Origin: Roseburia sp. | GTDB lineage: Bacteria > Bacillota > Clostridia > Lachnospirales > Lachnospiraceae | Assembly (NCBI GenBank): GCA_022771695.1 | Contig: JALEKJ010000058.1 | Span: forward strand, 1 to 64,000 | Direction of reading: 5' to 3' | Length of the DNA: 64,000 nucleotides | Shown here: positions 1 to 9,045 of the stretch, in pieces | Numbering within the stretch: position 1 is the first letter of the stretch | How the letters are laid out: the number at the start of each line of letters is the position of its first letter | The notes under the pieces: model-generated | Databases searched by the model: none | What the model was told of the DNA's origin: nothing | Seen by the model: the letters and a program-made list of their open reading frames with translations, nothing else | Translations under genes and position numbers: made by a program

Positions 1-521
1 GAGCACGTCTGGGTTACGGTCTGGCATGCAAGGAGAATGACCTGACGTTTTCCGATATTGCACGGCTTACCGATGTATTTTATATCGGAGGTACGAAGGT
101 GGGCGCATTGTTCGGTGAGGCAGTAGTCATCACGAACGCTGAGCTGAAAGTTGATTTTCGCTATAATATCAAGCAGCGTGGCGGTATGCTTGCAAAGGGA
201 AGATTACTGGGAATCCAGTTTTTGACTTTGTTTGAAGAAAATCGTTATATGGAGATTTCTGCACATGCGGCACGACTGGCTGAGCATTTACAGAAAGAAC
301 TTGCAGCGATGGGGGTGACATTTTTGGTGGATTCCCCAACGAATCAGCAGTTCCCGATTTTGCCGGATGCTGTGCTTTTAGAGCTTGAGAAAAAGTATGT
401 CTATGAATATCAGAAGCGCATTGATGAGGAACACAGTGCAGTGCGGTTTTGTACCTGCTGGGCGACAAAAGAGGAACATGTGGAAGCTCTGATAGCAGAT
501 ATCAGAAGACTGTTGGCATAG
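1..521 (+). CDS. Low-specificity threonine aldolase / beta-eliminating lyase family, 3' part only
   Basis: The reading frame is open from base 3, so the gene begins before the window; about 172 C-terminal residues are present. The family uses pyridoxal phosphate to cleave L-threonine or allo-threonine to glycine and acetaldehyde in the cytoplasm. Visible is DVFYIGGTKVGALFGEAVVI, in which the Lys of GGTKVG matches the PLP-binding lysine of fold-type I aldolases. The C-terminal small domain (residues with CTCWATKEEHVEALI) is complete. The next gene (asparaginase) starts 19 bases downstream on the same strand, so the genes are probably co-transcribed in an amino acid catabolism group. The exact substrate cannot be fixed without the N-terminus. 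Confidence 0.8.
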   Translation, partial: ARLGYGLACKENDLTFSDIARLTDVFYIGGTKVGALFGEAVVITNAELKVDFRYNIKQRGGMLAKGRLLGIQFLTLFEENRYMEISAHAARLAEHLQKELAAMGVTFLVDSPTNQQFPILPDAVLLELEKKYVYEYQKRIDEEHSAVRFCTCWATKEEHVEALIADIRRLLA

Positions 522-540
522 AACGGAGATAGAGACACAT

Positions 541-1563
541 ATGACTCAGAAAAAAAGAATTTTATTGATTGCTACCGGAGGCACGATAGCATCCAAAAAA
601 TCGGACAATGGGTTAAAACCACAGATTGCACCGGAAGAACTGCTGTCATATATTCCACAGGTTGCGGATATCTGCGAGATAGAGGCCATACAGCTTTTAA
701 ATCTCGACAGCTCGAATATGGAGCCGGAGCACTGGAAACTGATGGTACATACGATTAAGGAACATTATGAGGCGTTTGATGGATTCGTGATTGCACATGG
801 CACGGATACAATGGCGTATACGGCTGCGGCACTATCTTATATGATTCAGAATACGACTAAGCCGGTTGTTATTACAGGTGCGCAAAAACCGATTGACCTT
901 GAGATTACGGATGCAAAATCAAATCTGATTGACAGCTTTTTATATGCAGCGGATGAGAAGTCCCAGGGGGTACAGATTGTGTTTGACGGCAAGGTGATTG
1001 CCGGAACCAGAGCGAAAAAGGTGCGTTCGAAAAGCTACAATGCTTTTTCCAGTATTGATTATCCGTGTCTTGCGGTAATCCAGGATATGAACATCATGCG
1101 CTACATCCCAATGCTTCCTTATGAGAGCGAGGTACAGTTTTATGAGGAATTGGATGAAAATGTATTTTTGATGAAGCTGATTCCCGGAATTAAGCCGAGA
1201 GTGTTGCGCAGCATTTTTGAGAATTATGATTGTATCATTGTGGAGAGTTTCGGTGTGGGTGGAATTCCGAAGTCGATTGCCGATGAGTTCTATGCGCTGT
1301 GTCAGGAATACCCGATGAAGCTGGTTGTCATGGCGACGCAGGTGGCACATGAGGGCAGCGATATGACCGTTTATGAAGTAGGACATGACATGAAAGCGTA
1401 TTGCCGTTTTTTAGAGTCCTATGATATGACATTGGAATCCGTCATTGCAAAGGTGATGTGGATGCTTGGCAACTTTGACATCACGCAGGTGGATGCCGAG
1501 GAAATTTTTTATCGGAATATTAATTATGATGTGATTTTTGGCAAGAATCGCAGATGTGAATGA
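541..1563 (+). CDS. ansA: L-asparaginase, type I (cytoplasmic)
   Basis: A 340-residue enzyme hydrolysing asparagine to aspartate and ammonia. The first catalytic threonine lies in ATGGTIASKK (Thr15), and the second Thr-Asp pair is in HGTDTMAYTAAAL (Thr88, Asp89). The GAQKPI segment and the C-terminal domain typical of the AnsA family follow. There is no signal peptide, which suggests the cytoplasmic form. Its stop codon overlaps the start of the symporter gene (ATGA), indicating translational coupling. With the upstream threonine aldolase and downstream AGCS symporter it forms an amino acid uptake and breakdown operon. The closely related GatD-type function is unlikely because no gatE is present. 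Confidence 0.92.
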   Translation: MTQKKRILLIATGGTIASKKSDNGLKPQIAPEELLSYIPQVADICEIEAIQLLNLDSSNMEPEHWKLMVHTIKEHYEAFDGFVIAHGTDTMAYTAAALSYMIQNTTKPVVITGAQKPIDLEITDAKSNLIDSFLYAADEKSQGVQIVFDGKVIAGTRAKKVRSKSYNAFSSIDYPCLAVIQDMNIMRYIPMLPYESEVQFYEELDENVFLMKLIPGIKPRVLRSIFENYDCIIVESFGVGGIPKSIADEFYALCQEYPMKLVVMATQVAHEGSDMTVYEVGHDMKAYCRFLESYDMTLESVIAKVMWMLGNFDITQVDAEEIFYRNINYDVIFGKNRRCE

Positions 1564-2981
1564 ATAGGGTGGGTTATAATAGAATGAATCTGATTACAGA
1601 GATATATAATCTTTTGTGGGGTGATTTACTCACGATTTCATTGCCGGGAGGTAATGTCGTCGGTATCTCCTTTCTGGTACTGATTTTGATTCCTGCCGGA
1701 ATCTATTTTACGGTCCGAACAAGGGTGCTTCCGATACGTTTTTTTCCGGAGATGCTTCGTATTTCAGTGGAGCGGCGCGGCAAGCACAAAGGTGCAATCT
1801 CCGGTTTGCAGGCACTCATCGTGTCAACGGCAACTCGTGTTGGTATGGGAAACATGGTCGGTGTTGTAGCCGCTGTTTCGGCGGGCGGTGCAGGTGCGGT
1901 ATTCTGGATGTGGCTTACGGCGCTGATTGGTTCGTCTACCGCGTTTGTGGAGGCGACGCTCGCACAACTGCATAAGGAGAGAGATCCGTTGTACGGCGGT
2001 TATCGTGGTGGCCCCGCATATTATATTCATGACTTTTTCGCAAAAGGAAAGAAAAAGCGCCACAGTGTGATTGCAGTGTTGTTTGCATTGTCCGGGCTGC
2101 TCTGCTGGTGTGGTGTTAGTCAGGTTATCAGCAATTCTGTGTCGGAGGCATTTTATAATGCATTTGAAGTACCGCCGATTGTATCGACGGTAATCTTGGT
2201 GGCGTTAGCGGCAATTATTGTGTTACGCAAAGATGCGACGATAAAGGTACTTGATGTGATTGTACCGGTTATGGCCGCGTTTTATTTTGTAATTGCATTG
2301 TTTATTATTATAAAAAATATCGGACTGATGCCGGCTGTCATGGAGCGTATTTTTGAGGAGGCATTTGGAGTTCGCCAGGTTGTGTCAGGCGGTTTTGGTG
2401 CTGCACTGATGAATGGTGTGAAACGGGGACTGTTTTCGAATGAAGCAGGTTCCGGTTCAGCGCCCTGCGCAGCGGCAGCGGCAGATGTCAGTCATCCGGC
2501 GAAGGCAGGACTGTTTCAGGCGTTTGGTGTGTTGATTGATACGATTGTTATCTGCACCTGCACGGCGATGATTATGCTTTTGGCACCGGAAGAACTTTTG
2601 GAGGGACTTTCGGGCATGAAGCTTTTGCAGACAGCGATGCATTATCATTTTGGTGAGGTTGGTGTTGTATTTACGGCGATTACATTATGGCTGTTTAGTT
2701 TTTCGACATTTATTGGCATTCTATTTTATGCGCGTTCAAATGTTGCATATTTGTTTGGCGATAACTGGAAGTCTCAGACGGTGTATAAGCTGCTGGCGCT
2801 TTCGATGTTGTTTATCGGCGGATTGGCAACATACACGTTTGTGTGGGACCTTGGAGATATCGGAATCGGGTTGATGACGGTGTTTAATATGATTGCGATT
2901 CTTCCGATGTCAGGGGAAGCGATGCATGCATTGGAAGAATACATTAAGTTGCGGAAGCAAGAGAAGGCACAAGGAAAATAA
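1560..2981 (+). CDS. Sodium:alanine/glycine symporter (AGCS family)
   Basis: A 473-residue polytopic membrane protein importing small neutral amino acids with sodium. Family signatures include the conserved stretch around VSTATRVGMGNMVGVVAAVS, the GGYRGGPAYYI segment, and LFSNEAGSGSAPCAAAAADV, a hallmark of AGCS carriers. Length is normal for the family. The ATG at 1560 overlaps the asparaginase stop by four bases; a second ATG at 1584 would give a slightly shorter N-terminus. It is the last gene of the first operon. Substrate (alanine, glycine or other) cannot be told from sequence alone. Confidence 0.9.
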   Translation: MNRVGYNRMNLITEIYNLLWGDLLTISLPGGNVVGISFLVLILIPAGIYFTVRTRVLPIRFFPEMLRISVERRGKHKGAISGLQALIVSTATRVGMGNMVGVVAAVSAGGAGAVFWMWLTALIGSSTAFVEATLAQLHKERDPLYGGYRGGPAYYIHDFFAKGKKKRHSVIAVLFALSGLLCWCGVSQVISNSVSEAFYNAFEVPPIVSTVILVALAAIIVLRKDATIKVLDVIVPVMAAFYFVIALFIIIKNIGLMPAVMERIFEEAFGVRQVVSGGFGAALMNGVKRGLFSNEAGSGSAPCAAAAADVSHPAKAGLFQAFGVLIDTIVICTCTAMIMLLAPEELLEGLSGMKLLQTAMHYHFGEVGVVFTAITLWLFSFSTFIGILFYARSNVAYLFGDNWKSQTVYKLLALSMLFIGGLATYTFVWDLGDIGIGLMTVFNMIAILPMSGEAMHALEEYIKLRKQEKAQGK

Positions 2982-3002
2982 AAATCATAAATGCGTGTAA
3001 AA

Positions 3003-3037
3003 AACAGCGCAGGATTTTTTGAAAATCCTGCGCTGTT
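3003..3037. terminator. Strong bidirectional hairpin between convergent genes
   Basis: A perfect 16-bp inverted repeat (AACAGCGCAGGATTTT and its complement) with a three-base loop. Read on the minus strand it is followed by an uninterrupted run of six T, so it is best placed as the terminator of the hydrogenase-chemoreceptor gene. On the plus strand the T tract is displaced but could still serve the symporter operon. Confidence 0.85.
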
Positions 3038-3101
3038 GCAGATTTTTGGCATAATACGATAACGAACAGTAGAAGAGTCAAAAGAATTTTAGGAAAAGAA
3101 T

Positions 3102-5003
3102 CTATAAATATTCTTTTTCGGTCAGACTCTCCATAGTGGCTCTCACACTTTTTGAAATCTCATTTACGGTATCTGCGGCAGCATTAATTTCTTCCGTACG
3201 TGCGGCAAGGTCGCTCATATTGTCACTTACAGAATTTACGAGCTCTTTTAGCTGTACAGCACGCCTTAATAAGTCTGAAATGGCTATAGAGATTTCTTCT
3301 TTGTTTGAGAGGCTGTCTGCGGCGGCTTCCTCACAGGAGGTTGATAGGGCTTTCATTTCAGATGCAACGACTGAGAACCCATGACCTGCATCACCTGCTC
3401 TGGCAGCTTCCACGGAAGCGTTCAAAGAGAGCAGACTGGTCTGTTTGGAAATCTTGGTGATGTTTTGATTGTTGGTTCCCAATTCTTCAAGAAGGTGGTC
3501 AATATTGGTAAAGGAATCTGCCATCTGGTTGCAAAAATCACGTATATCTTCCATGGTACTCTGAATGAGACAGGTTTCCTCCGCGGTCTGTCCGTTGCCT
3601 TGTGCGACTTCCGTGATGGAAACATCGAGCTTATCAAAGTCGTTGGCAATAAAAGCGGCAAGCTGTTCATTTTTCTGCTTTGCAAGCTCCGAAAGTGCGA
3701 GAATTTTCTGACTTTCGGCTTCTACCTTTTTCTTTTCATATTGGATACAGTTCTCCGGCGTATTGCATCCATTGTAGATGGCAATCGCCATATCTTTACA
3801 ATTCTGATAGCCACAGGCACCACAGTTAATGTTTTGTTCCGCAGGCGTTTGTTTATTCATTGAGAGAAAAATCTGTGCAAACTCCTGATTGGAAGGCACG
3901 CGGATTGCGGTCTCTTTCGACCTGTCAGTATATGTGCGGATAAAATCATCTAATTTTAATTTGGAAAATCTGCGATTTAAGCGGCGCATGCGCCGTTTGG
4001 GGGAACCGGAACTTCTTTTATGCAGATTGGCGCGCACATGGTTTGCCTCAAAATAAGTATCATCAGACTCGGATTTTGAAGGGCTTACCGCTGTGCCATA
4101 TAAGCAGCCCTGGGCGCAGTTTAAGGCATCCACCATAAATGGCAGCTCTTTGTGTTCGCTTACGCGCTTTTTGTACTGCTCTAAAAATTCATATACATGC
4201 TTTTCTCCTTCGATTTGACGAATGAATAAATGTTCGCCACAGAACCAGTACACATTCTCTTTTAAACCACCCGGCATAGGGTAGATGGCGCCCATTCCAT
4301 ACTCCACCTCATCGGAGGCATCCGGTCCGAATAGATGATTTTTCTGCATATAGTCCATCAGGTGTCGGAAAGTCACGTTGTAATGGACATATCCGTTGGT
4401 ATTTGGATCTTCTATCTCGTTCTTCTTGGCGATGCAAGGACTGATAAAGGCAAGCTTATCAGAGATATGCATATATTTTTTTGCATAGATGGCTGAACAC
4501 ATCATCGGGCTGTGCACCGGAAAAAGCTTTGGAATCAGTTCGGGAATGTATTTTTCTATGTAGCCTACCACCGCAGGACAGGGCTGGGAGATACCGCCTT
4601 CAAAGTGGTATTTTGTAATATACTGGATATAGGCCCATGTGGTAATGTCTGCGCCGGCGGCAACATTGATGAGCCGGTTTGCACCAAGTTGTTTCAGGCC
4701 ACCGAGTACATTTCCATATTCTTTTGGATAATTTGCGCCAAAAGCAGGAGCAATCAAGATAGATATCTGTTCACCGCGCTGCAGATCTGCGAAAAAGCGT
4801 TCGGTATCGTCTTCATAAGAACGGGCATCGTGTTCGCAGGCATCGAAGCAGGAGCCACAGCCGATACATTGCGCCGGATTTACATCAATATGCTGTATGC
4901 CATTCCGGGTTGTAGAGATGTTGGCGGTAATTACAGGGCAGACGGAAATGCATCGATTACAGCCTACACATTTCTCGTTGGTGTAGATTAAGCTTTTAGT
5001 CAT
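3102..5003 (-). CDS. Soluble chemoreceptor with [FeFe]-hydrogenase-like H-cluster sensory domain
   Basis: A 633-residue protein with no membrane segment. Residues 12-22 and 46-56 carry two CxxCxxCxxxC ferredoxin clusters. Residues about 80-310 are an [FeFe]-hydrogenase large-subunit domain: the P1 motif is SQPCP (Cys142), P2 is SPCIAKKNE (Cys190) and P3 is NCAQGC (Cys296, Cys300), so all four H-cluster cysteines remain. The proton-relay cysteine of catalytic TSCCP is replaced by Pro. Residues 394-419 form a further four-cysteine Fe-S motif (CGACGYQNC...). The C-terminus holds an MCP signalling tip (QTSLLSLNASVEAARAGDAG, about residues 521-540). The family role would be sensing H2 or redox state and signalling to CheA in the cytoplasm; that is inference. 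AGGAGG precedes the ATG. It is monocistronic. Confidence 0.88.
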   Translation of the reverse strand: MTKSLIYTNEKCVGCNRCISVCPVITANISTTRNGIQHIDVNPAQCIGCGSCFDACEHDARSYEDDTERFFADLQRGEQISILIAPAFGANYPKEYGNVLGGLKQLGANRLINVAAGADITTWAYIQYITKYHFEGGISQPCPAVVGYIEKYIPELIPKLFPVHSPMMCSAIYAKKYMHISDKLAFISPCIAKKNEIEDPNTNGYVHYNVTFRHLMDYMQKNHLFGPDASDEVEYGMGAIYPMPGGLKENVYWFCGEHLFIRQIEGEKHVYEFLEQYKKRVSEHKELPFMVDALNCAQGCLYGTAVSPSKSESDDTYFEANHVRANLHKRSSGSPKRRMRRLNRRFSKLKLDDFIRTYTDRSKETAIRVPSNQEFAQIFLSMNKQTPAEQNINCGACGYQNCKDMAIAIYNGCNTPENCIQYEKKKVEAESQKILALSELAKQKNEQLAAFIANDFDKLDVSITEVAQGNGQTAEETCLIQSTMEDIRDFCNQMADSFTNIDHLLEELGTNNQNITKISKQTSLLSLNASVEAARAGDAGHGFSVVASEMKALSTSCEEAAADSLSNKEEISIAISDLLRRAVQLKELVNSVSDNMSDLAARTEEINAAADTVNEISKSVRATMESLTEKEYL

Positions 5004-5101
5004 TACCCAAATCCTCCTATGTTTTAGTCTTTAATAGTAATAGTATCTGACATTTTGACATTTTTTGCAATAAAATCTAAAAATAGAATGCATATTTTTT
5101 T

Positions 5102-5133
5102 CAAGACTTAAGGATTATTTAATAATTGTCTTG
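5102..5133. promoter_or_regulatory. Inverted repeat upstream of the ABC/two-component operon
   Basis: CAAGAC (5102-5107) and GTCTTG (5128-5133) form an exact dyad with 20 bases between, enclosing a second near-centred palindrome, ATTATTTAATAAT (5114-5126). A TATACT -10-like hexamer follows at 5135-5140. The position, just before an operon that encodes its own response regulator, suggests a regulator-binding site, but no consensus is matched. Confidence 0.4.
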
Positions 5134-5187
5134 TTATACTCCAAGCAAGCTAGCGAATGCAAAAAGAAAATAAGGAGTAAAAAGAAA

Positions 5188-7560
5188 ATGTTTTTTCGTA
5201 TATTAAAAAAGGATTTGAAGAGAAAGCGGACGATGAATTTTATCTTATTTCTGTTCATCATTTTAGCCACAATGTTTCTTGCCAGCAGTGTCAGCAACCT
5301 GATGGCGGTAACAGGTGCGGTCGATTATTTTATGGAAATATCGAAGGTGCCGGATTACTTTACGTTAGCACTGACAGACGGAACCGAGGATGCCATCGCA
5401 GATTATCTTAGAGACAGCAGTGATGTTGCGGAGTATGAGGTGGTGGATACGTTCAATGTGACAAATGACCGTATCACTATTTCAGAGGCAGCGGATGAGG
5501 AGGCGGATAAGTACGAACGCACAAATACAATGGCTGTACAGGCGGTGCCGGAGAATTTCATGAAGGTATTCGATAGAGAGGACAATCCGATTAAGCTGAA
5601 AAACGGAGAAATTGCATTTCCAAAGGTGGAAGCTGATGCGAACCATCTGGGTATCGGAGACACAGTAAGCATCCGTATCGGCGAGGTCGAACAGGAGTTT
5701 ACGATTGCAGCGATTACGAAAGATGTGGTGTTTGGCAGTCCGATGTTGGGATATAAGCGCCTTTTTATTACAGAGGCGGATTATCAAAGGTTTGCCAAGC
5801 AGGAGAATGTAACACATACGAATATTTATTGTGTGAATTATGCCGATGAAGAAGCCTTTCAGACAGATTGGAAACAGCAGGATTTTAATCTGATTACTAA
5901 TGTTGAAAAAAAACTGGTGTCGATGTGTTATGTGATGGATATGCTGATGGCAGGTATCCTCATTATAGTCAGTATCTGTTTGATTTTAATCGCATTTCTT
6001 GTATTGCGATTTACGATTGTGTTTACGTTGCAGGAAGACTACAAGGAAATCGGAATCATGAAAGCAATCGGTATGAAGGAGGTAGGAATTCGTAGCATTT
6101 ACATGGTAAAATATTTCGGTCTTTCCATATTGGGTGCCATGGTAGGATTGATACTTAGTTTTCCGTTTGGTGAACTGCTTCTCGGACAGGCGATAGTAAA
6201 TCTTGTGGTGGAGGATGCGAGAGAAAACTATCCGGTGCATATCATTTGCGCTGCCGGAATTGTCGGGATTGTGTTGGCATTCTGCTATTCGAGCACCCGA
6301 AAACTCAGACGGTTTTCTGCCATTGATGCAATACGAAACGGTTCTACCGGAGAGCGGTATCAGGTAAAAAATCCTCTGAAGCTTTGGAAGAGAAAGCGGA
6401 TGAATCCGCGGTTGTATATGGCATGCAATGATATCTTGAGCGCACCGAAACGCTTTGCTGTGTTGCTGATTACATTCTGTATCGGCACAATGTTGATTTT
6501 ACTGCCACTTAGTGCACTACATACGCTTAAAAGTGATGGGATTATTAACTTGTTTGGTATGGCTCCTTCCGATGTGTACATTGAGACGGGACATGGGGAT
6601 GATTATGTTGCAGAGAAAAAAGTGGAAGTAATCCAGGCAGATTTGGATGAACTGGAAGAGATTATGAGAGAGCACGGAATAGAGGCAGAGACCGGGGCTG
6701 ATGTAGGGTATATGATTCCATGTTACTCGGATGACCCGGAAGAACTCTATAATTATATGACGTTGCAGGAAATAGGCTCTTGGGAAAGAGCATATGATTT
6801 GCTGGATGGGCGGGAGCCATATTTTGCAAATGAACTTATGATTACGGAGCGCACTGCGGAAGAAATGGGAGTATCCATCGGAGACTCGGTCTATTTCCAA
6901 TATCCAAACGGGGCAAAAGAGTACGTGATTACAGGCACATACCAGTCCATGATGAATATGGGAAACGGATATCGCGTGAGTCGGGCTGCAAAGCTAAGAG
7001 AAGAATATATGTCCGGAGTTTTTGTGTTGCAGGCAGAGGTCGACGATATGGAGAGCGAGGAGGCGTATGAGCAAATCAAAGAGCTGTTCCCGGATTATAA
7101 GATTATGAATGCCGGAGAGTGCGTAGATGGTATGATTGGCGATATCACAGACCAGATGGATATGCTGATTTATGTAATTACAGGAATTGTACTTGTCATC
7201 AACAGTCTTATTACCGTCTTGATGATGAAGACAATGATGGCTAAGGAACGGGGAGATATCGCGCTGTTAAAGAGCATCGGATTCCCAAATCGTGCTCTTA
7301 GAAGTTGGCAGATGTCACGTATTCTGATGCTTCTTGTGGCAGCTATCGTACTTGGAACCTTGTTATCGAAGCTGTTTGGACCGGTCACAGTCGGACAGGT
7401 TTTTGACATGATGGGAGCAACACAGGTCAAACTTTGCGTAAAGCCGTTGGAGGCATATCTTATTTATCCGTTATTGTTGTTAGCAGTAACCGGATTGTCA
7501 GCATTTTTTTGTGCAGGTGGCGTGAAAAACGTAGACGTAAAAGAAGTAAATGTGGAATAA
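5188..7560 (+). CDS. FtsX/MacB-type ABC transporter permease
   Basis: A 790-residue permease. A membrane segment near residues 17-38 precedes a large extracytoplasmic domain. FtsX-like three-helix bundles follow around residues 255-385, then a second ectodomain and a C-terminal FtsX domain ending in the membrane. GIMKAIGMKEVGIRS and ALLKSIGFPNRALRS are the coupling-helix regions typical of the family. I chose the ATG at 5188 because AAGGAG lies 10 bases before it; an upstream TTG has no ribosome site. It overlaps the ATPase reading frame and stands first in an operon with ATPase, response regulator and sensor kinase. That order is usual for peptide-antibiotic sensing and resistance or envelope-stress systems. 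The substrate is unknown. Confidence 0.85.
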   Translation: MFFRILKKDLKRKRTMNFILFLFIILATMFLASSVSNLMAVTGAVDYFMEISKVPDYFTLALTDGTEDAIADYLRDSSDVAEYEVVDTFNVTNDRITISEAADEEADKYERTNTMAVQAVPENFMKVFDREDNPIKLKNGEIAFPKVEADANHLGIGDTVSIRIGEVEQEFTIAAITKDVVFGSPMLGYKRLFITEADYQRFAKQENVTHTNIYCVNYADEEAFQTDWKQQDFNLITNVEKKLVSMCYVMDMLMAGILIIVSICLILIAFLVLRFTIVFTLQEDYKEIGIMKAIGMKEVGIRSIYMVKYFGLSILGAMVGLILSFPFGELLLGQAIVNLVVEDARENYPVHIICAAGIVGIVLAFCYSSTRKLRRFSAIDAIRNGSTGERYQVKNPLKLWKRKRMNPRLYMACNDILSAPKRFAVLLITFCIGTMLILLPLSALHTLKSDGIINLFGMAPSDVYIETGHGDDYVAEKKVEVIQADLDELEEIMREHGIEAETGADVGYMIPCYSDDPEELYNYMTLQEIGSWERAYDLLDGREPYFANELMITERTAEEMGVSIGDSVYFQYPNGAKEYVITGTYQSMMNMGNGYRVSRAAKLREEYMSGVFVLQAEVDDMESEEAYEQIKELFPDYKIMNAGECVDGMIGDITDQMDMLIYVITGIVLVINSLITVLMMKTMMAKERGDIALLKSIGFPNRALRSWQMSRILMLLVAAIVLGTLLSKLFGPVTVGQVFDMMGATQVKLCVKPLEAYLIYPLLLLAVTGLSAFFCAGGVKNVDVKEVNVE

Positions 7561-7579
7561 CAGAAAGGAACAGAAAAAA

Positions 7580-8350
7580 ATGAGTTCATTGGTAGTAAAG
7601 GATTTGTGCAAGACCTATGTGATTAATAAGCGCCAGAACAATGTTCTGCGCAATGTCAATTTGGAAATCAAAGAGGGGGAGATGGTAGCCGTTATGGGAC
7701 CGAGCGGTTCCGGTAAGTCCACACTTCTCTATGCAGTAAGTGGAATGGATGTACCAACAGCAGGAAAAGTAAGTTTTTTTGGCAGAGATATCAGTAGTTT
7801 AAGTGCCTCCGAGATGAGCGATGTGCGTTTAGATGAGATGGGATTTATTTTTCAACAGATGTATATGTTAAAAAATTTAAGCATTTATGATAATATAATT
7901 TTACCGGCATATCAGTCGAAACATGGCAAGGGAAGAGAACGCCGTGCCGAGATTAATCGTCGGGCAACAGAATTGATGCAAAAGCTTGGCATCAGTGAGA
8001 TTGCGGAAAATGACATCAATGAAGTGTCCGGGGGACAACTGCAGAGGGCATGTATCTGTAGAAGTCTCATCAATAACCCGAAGATGATATTTGCAGATGA
8101 GCCAACCGGTGCCCTGAATCAACAGAACTCAAGAGAGGTTATGCGGGAACTAAACCGTATTAATGCAGAGGGGACTACGGTTATGCTGGTAACACATGAC
8201 ATGAAAGTGGCGGCCAAGACCGACCGGGTATTGTATATTGAAGATGGCAACATCAAGGGCGAATACACTTTTGGAAAGTTTACATCCGAGTCAGAGACAA
8301 AAGAGAGGGAACGTCAGATTTCTGCGTGGCTGATGGAGATGGGCTTCTGA
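7580..8350 (+). CDS. ABC transporter ATP-binding protein (MacB/LolD type)
   Basis: A 256-residue nucleotide-binding subunit. Walker A is GPSGSGKST, the ABC signature is VSGGQLQRACICRSL, Walker B is MIFADEPTGALN, and the H-loop histidine is in MLVTHDMKV. It pairs with the FtsX-type permease immediately upstream. I chose the ATG at 7580 (MSSLVVKDL) with GAAAGGA 10 bases upstream rather than an in-frame ATG at 7550 inside the permease end. The response regulator follows after 14 bases, so all four genes form one transcription unit. Confidence 0.9.
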   Translation: MSSLVVKDLCKTYVINKRQNNVLRNVNLEIKEGEMVAVMGPSGSGKSTLLYAVSGMDVPTAGKVSFFGRDISSLSASEMSDVRLDEMGFIFQQMYMLKNLSIYDNIILPAYQSKHGKGRERRAEINRRATELMQKLGISEIAENDINEVSGGQLQRACICRSLINNPKMIFADEPTGALNQQNSREVMRELNRINAEGTTVMLVTHDMKVAAKTDRVLYIEDGNIKGEYTFGKFTSESETKERERQISAWLMEMGF

Positions 8351-8364
8351 TTGGAGGATAGAAT

Positions 8365-9045
8365 ATGACAGATATACTCTTAGTGGAGGATCACGCGGAG
8401 TTAAATACACTCATGTGTGCATTTTTAAGGAAAGCGGGCTATCAGGTGCAGGGGGTCTGCTCCGGTGAGGAGGCACTTGTATTTTTAGAAAAGGAGCAGG
8501 TGAAGCTTGTGATATTGGATGTTATGTTGCCGGGCATGGACGGCTTTGCCACCTGCGCTGCCATACGTGAGGAAAACAGCATACCGATTCTTTTCTTAAG
8601 TGCGCGGGTCGATAAAGAGGACAAGATGAACGGTTTTCTTTTAGGTGCAGATGACTATGTGGAAAAACCGGTGGATATGGATATCCTACAGGCGAAAGTC
8701 ACTGCTCTGATGCGGAGAAATTATGACTTAAAACAGAAGAATACCGTGATTCATTCCGGAGCCTTGTCGATTGACAAAGAGGCAAAGAAGGTTTTCCTGG
8801 ATAACAGGGAACTTTCGCTGACGGTAAAGGAATATGAGCTTCTTTTACTTCTGGTGGAACATCCGGGAAAGACCCTGCACAAGGATTTCCTGTTTCAGCA
8901 GATATGGGGGATTGACAGCTTTAGTGAAAATCAGACACTCACGGTGCATATCAAGATGCTTCGAGATAAAATCGAAGAGGAACCGAAAAAGCCAAGAAGG
9001 ATACAGACTGTGTGGGGAGTAGGGTATCGGTATGAGGAAGTATAA
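8365..9045 (+). CDS. OmpR-family response regulator
   Basis: A 226-residue DNA-binding response regulator. The receiver domain has acidic residues in LLVEDH (Glu8, Asp9), the phospho-acceptor Asp52 in LVILDVMLPGMDG, the conserved Ser in FLSARV and Lys in VEKPVD. A winged-helix C-terminal domain follows (LTVKEYELLLLL...TVWGVGYRYEEV). It overlaps the downstream kinase gene by 14 bases, so the pair is translationally coupled. It most likely controls the upstream ABC transporter genes; the inverted repeat at 5102-5133 is a candidate site. Confidence 0.93.
   Translation: MTDILLVEDHAELNTLMCAFLRKAGYQVQGVCSGEEALVFLEKEQVKLVILDVMLPGMDGFATCAAIREENSIPILFLSARVDKEDKMNGFLLGADDYVEKPVDMDILQAKVTALMRRNYDLKQKNTVIHSGALSIDKEAKKVFLDNRELSLTVKEYELLLLLVEHPGKTLHKDFLFQQIWGIDSFSENQTLTVHIKMLRDKIEEEPKKPRRIQTVWGVGYRYEEV

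Noticed and set aside
5131-5187. Upstream TTG start for the FtsX-type permease
   Set aside because: No ribosome site there and the added residues are hydrophilic; AAGGAG fits the ATG at 5188.
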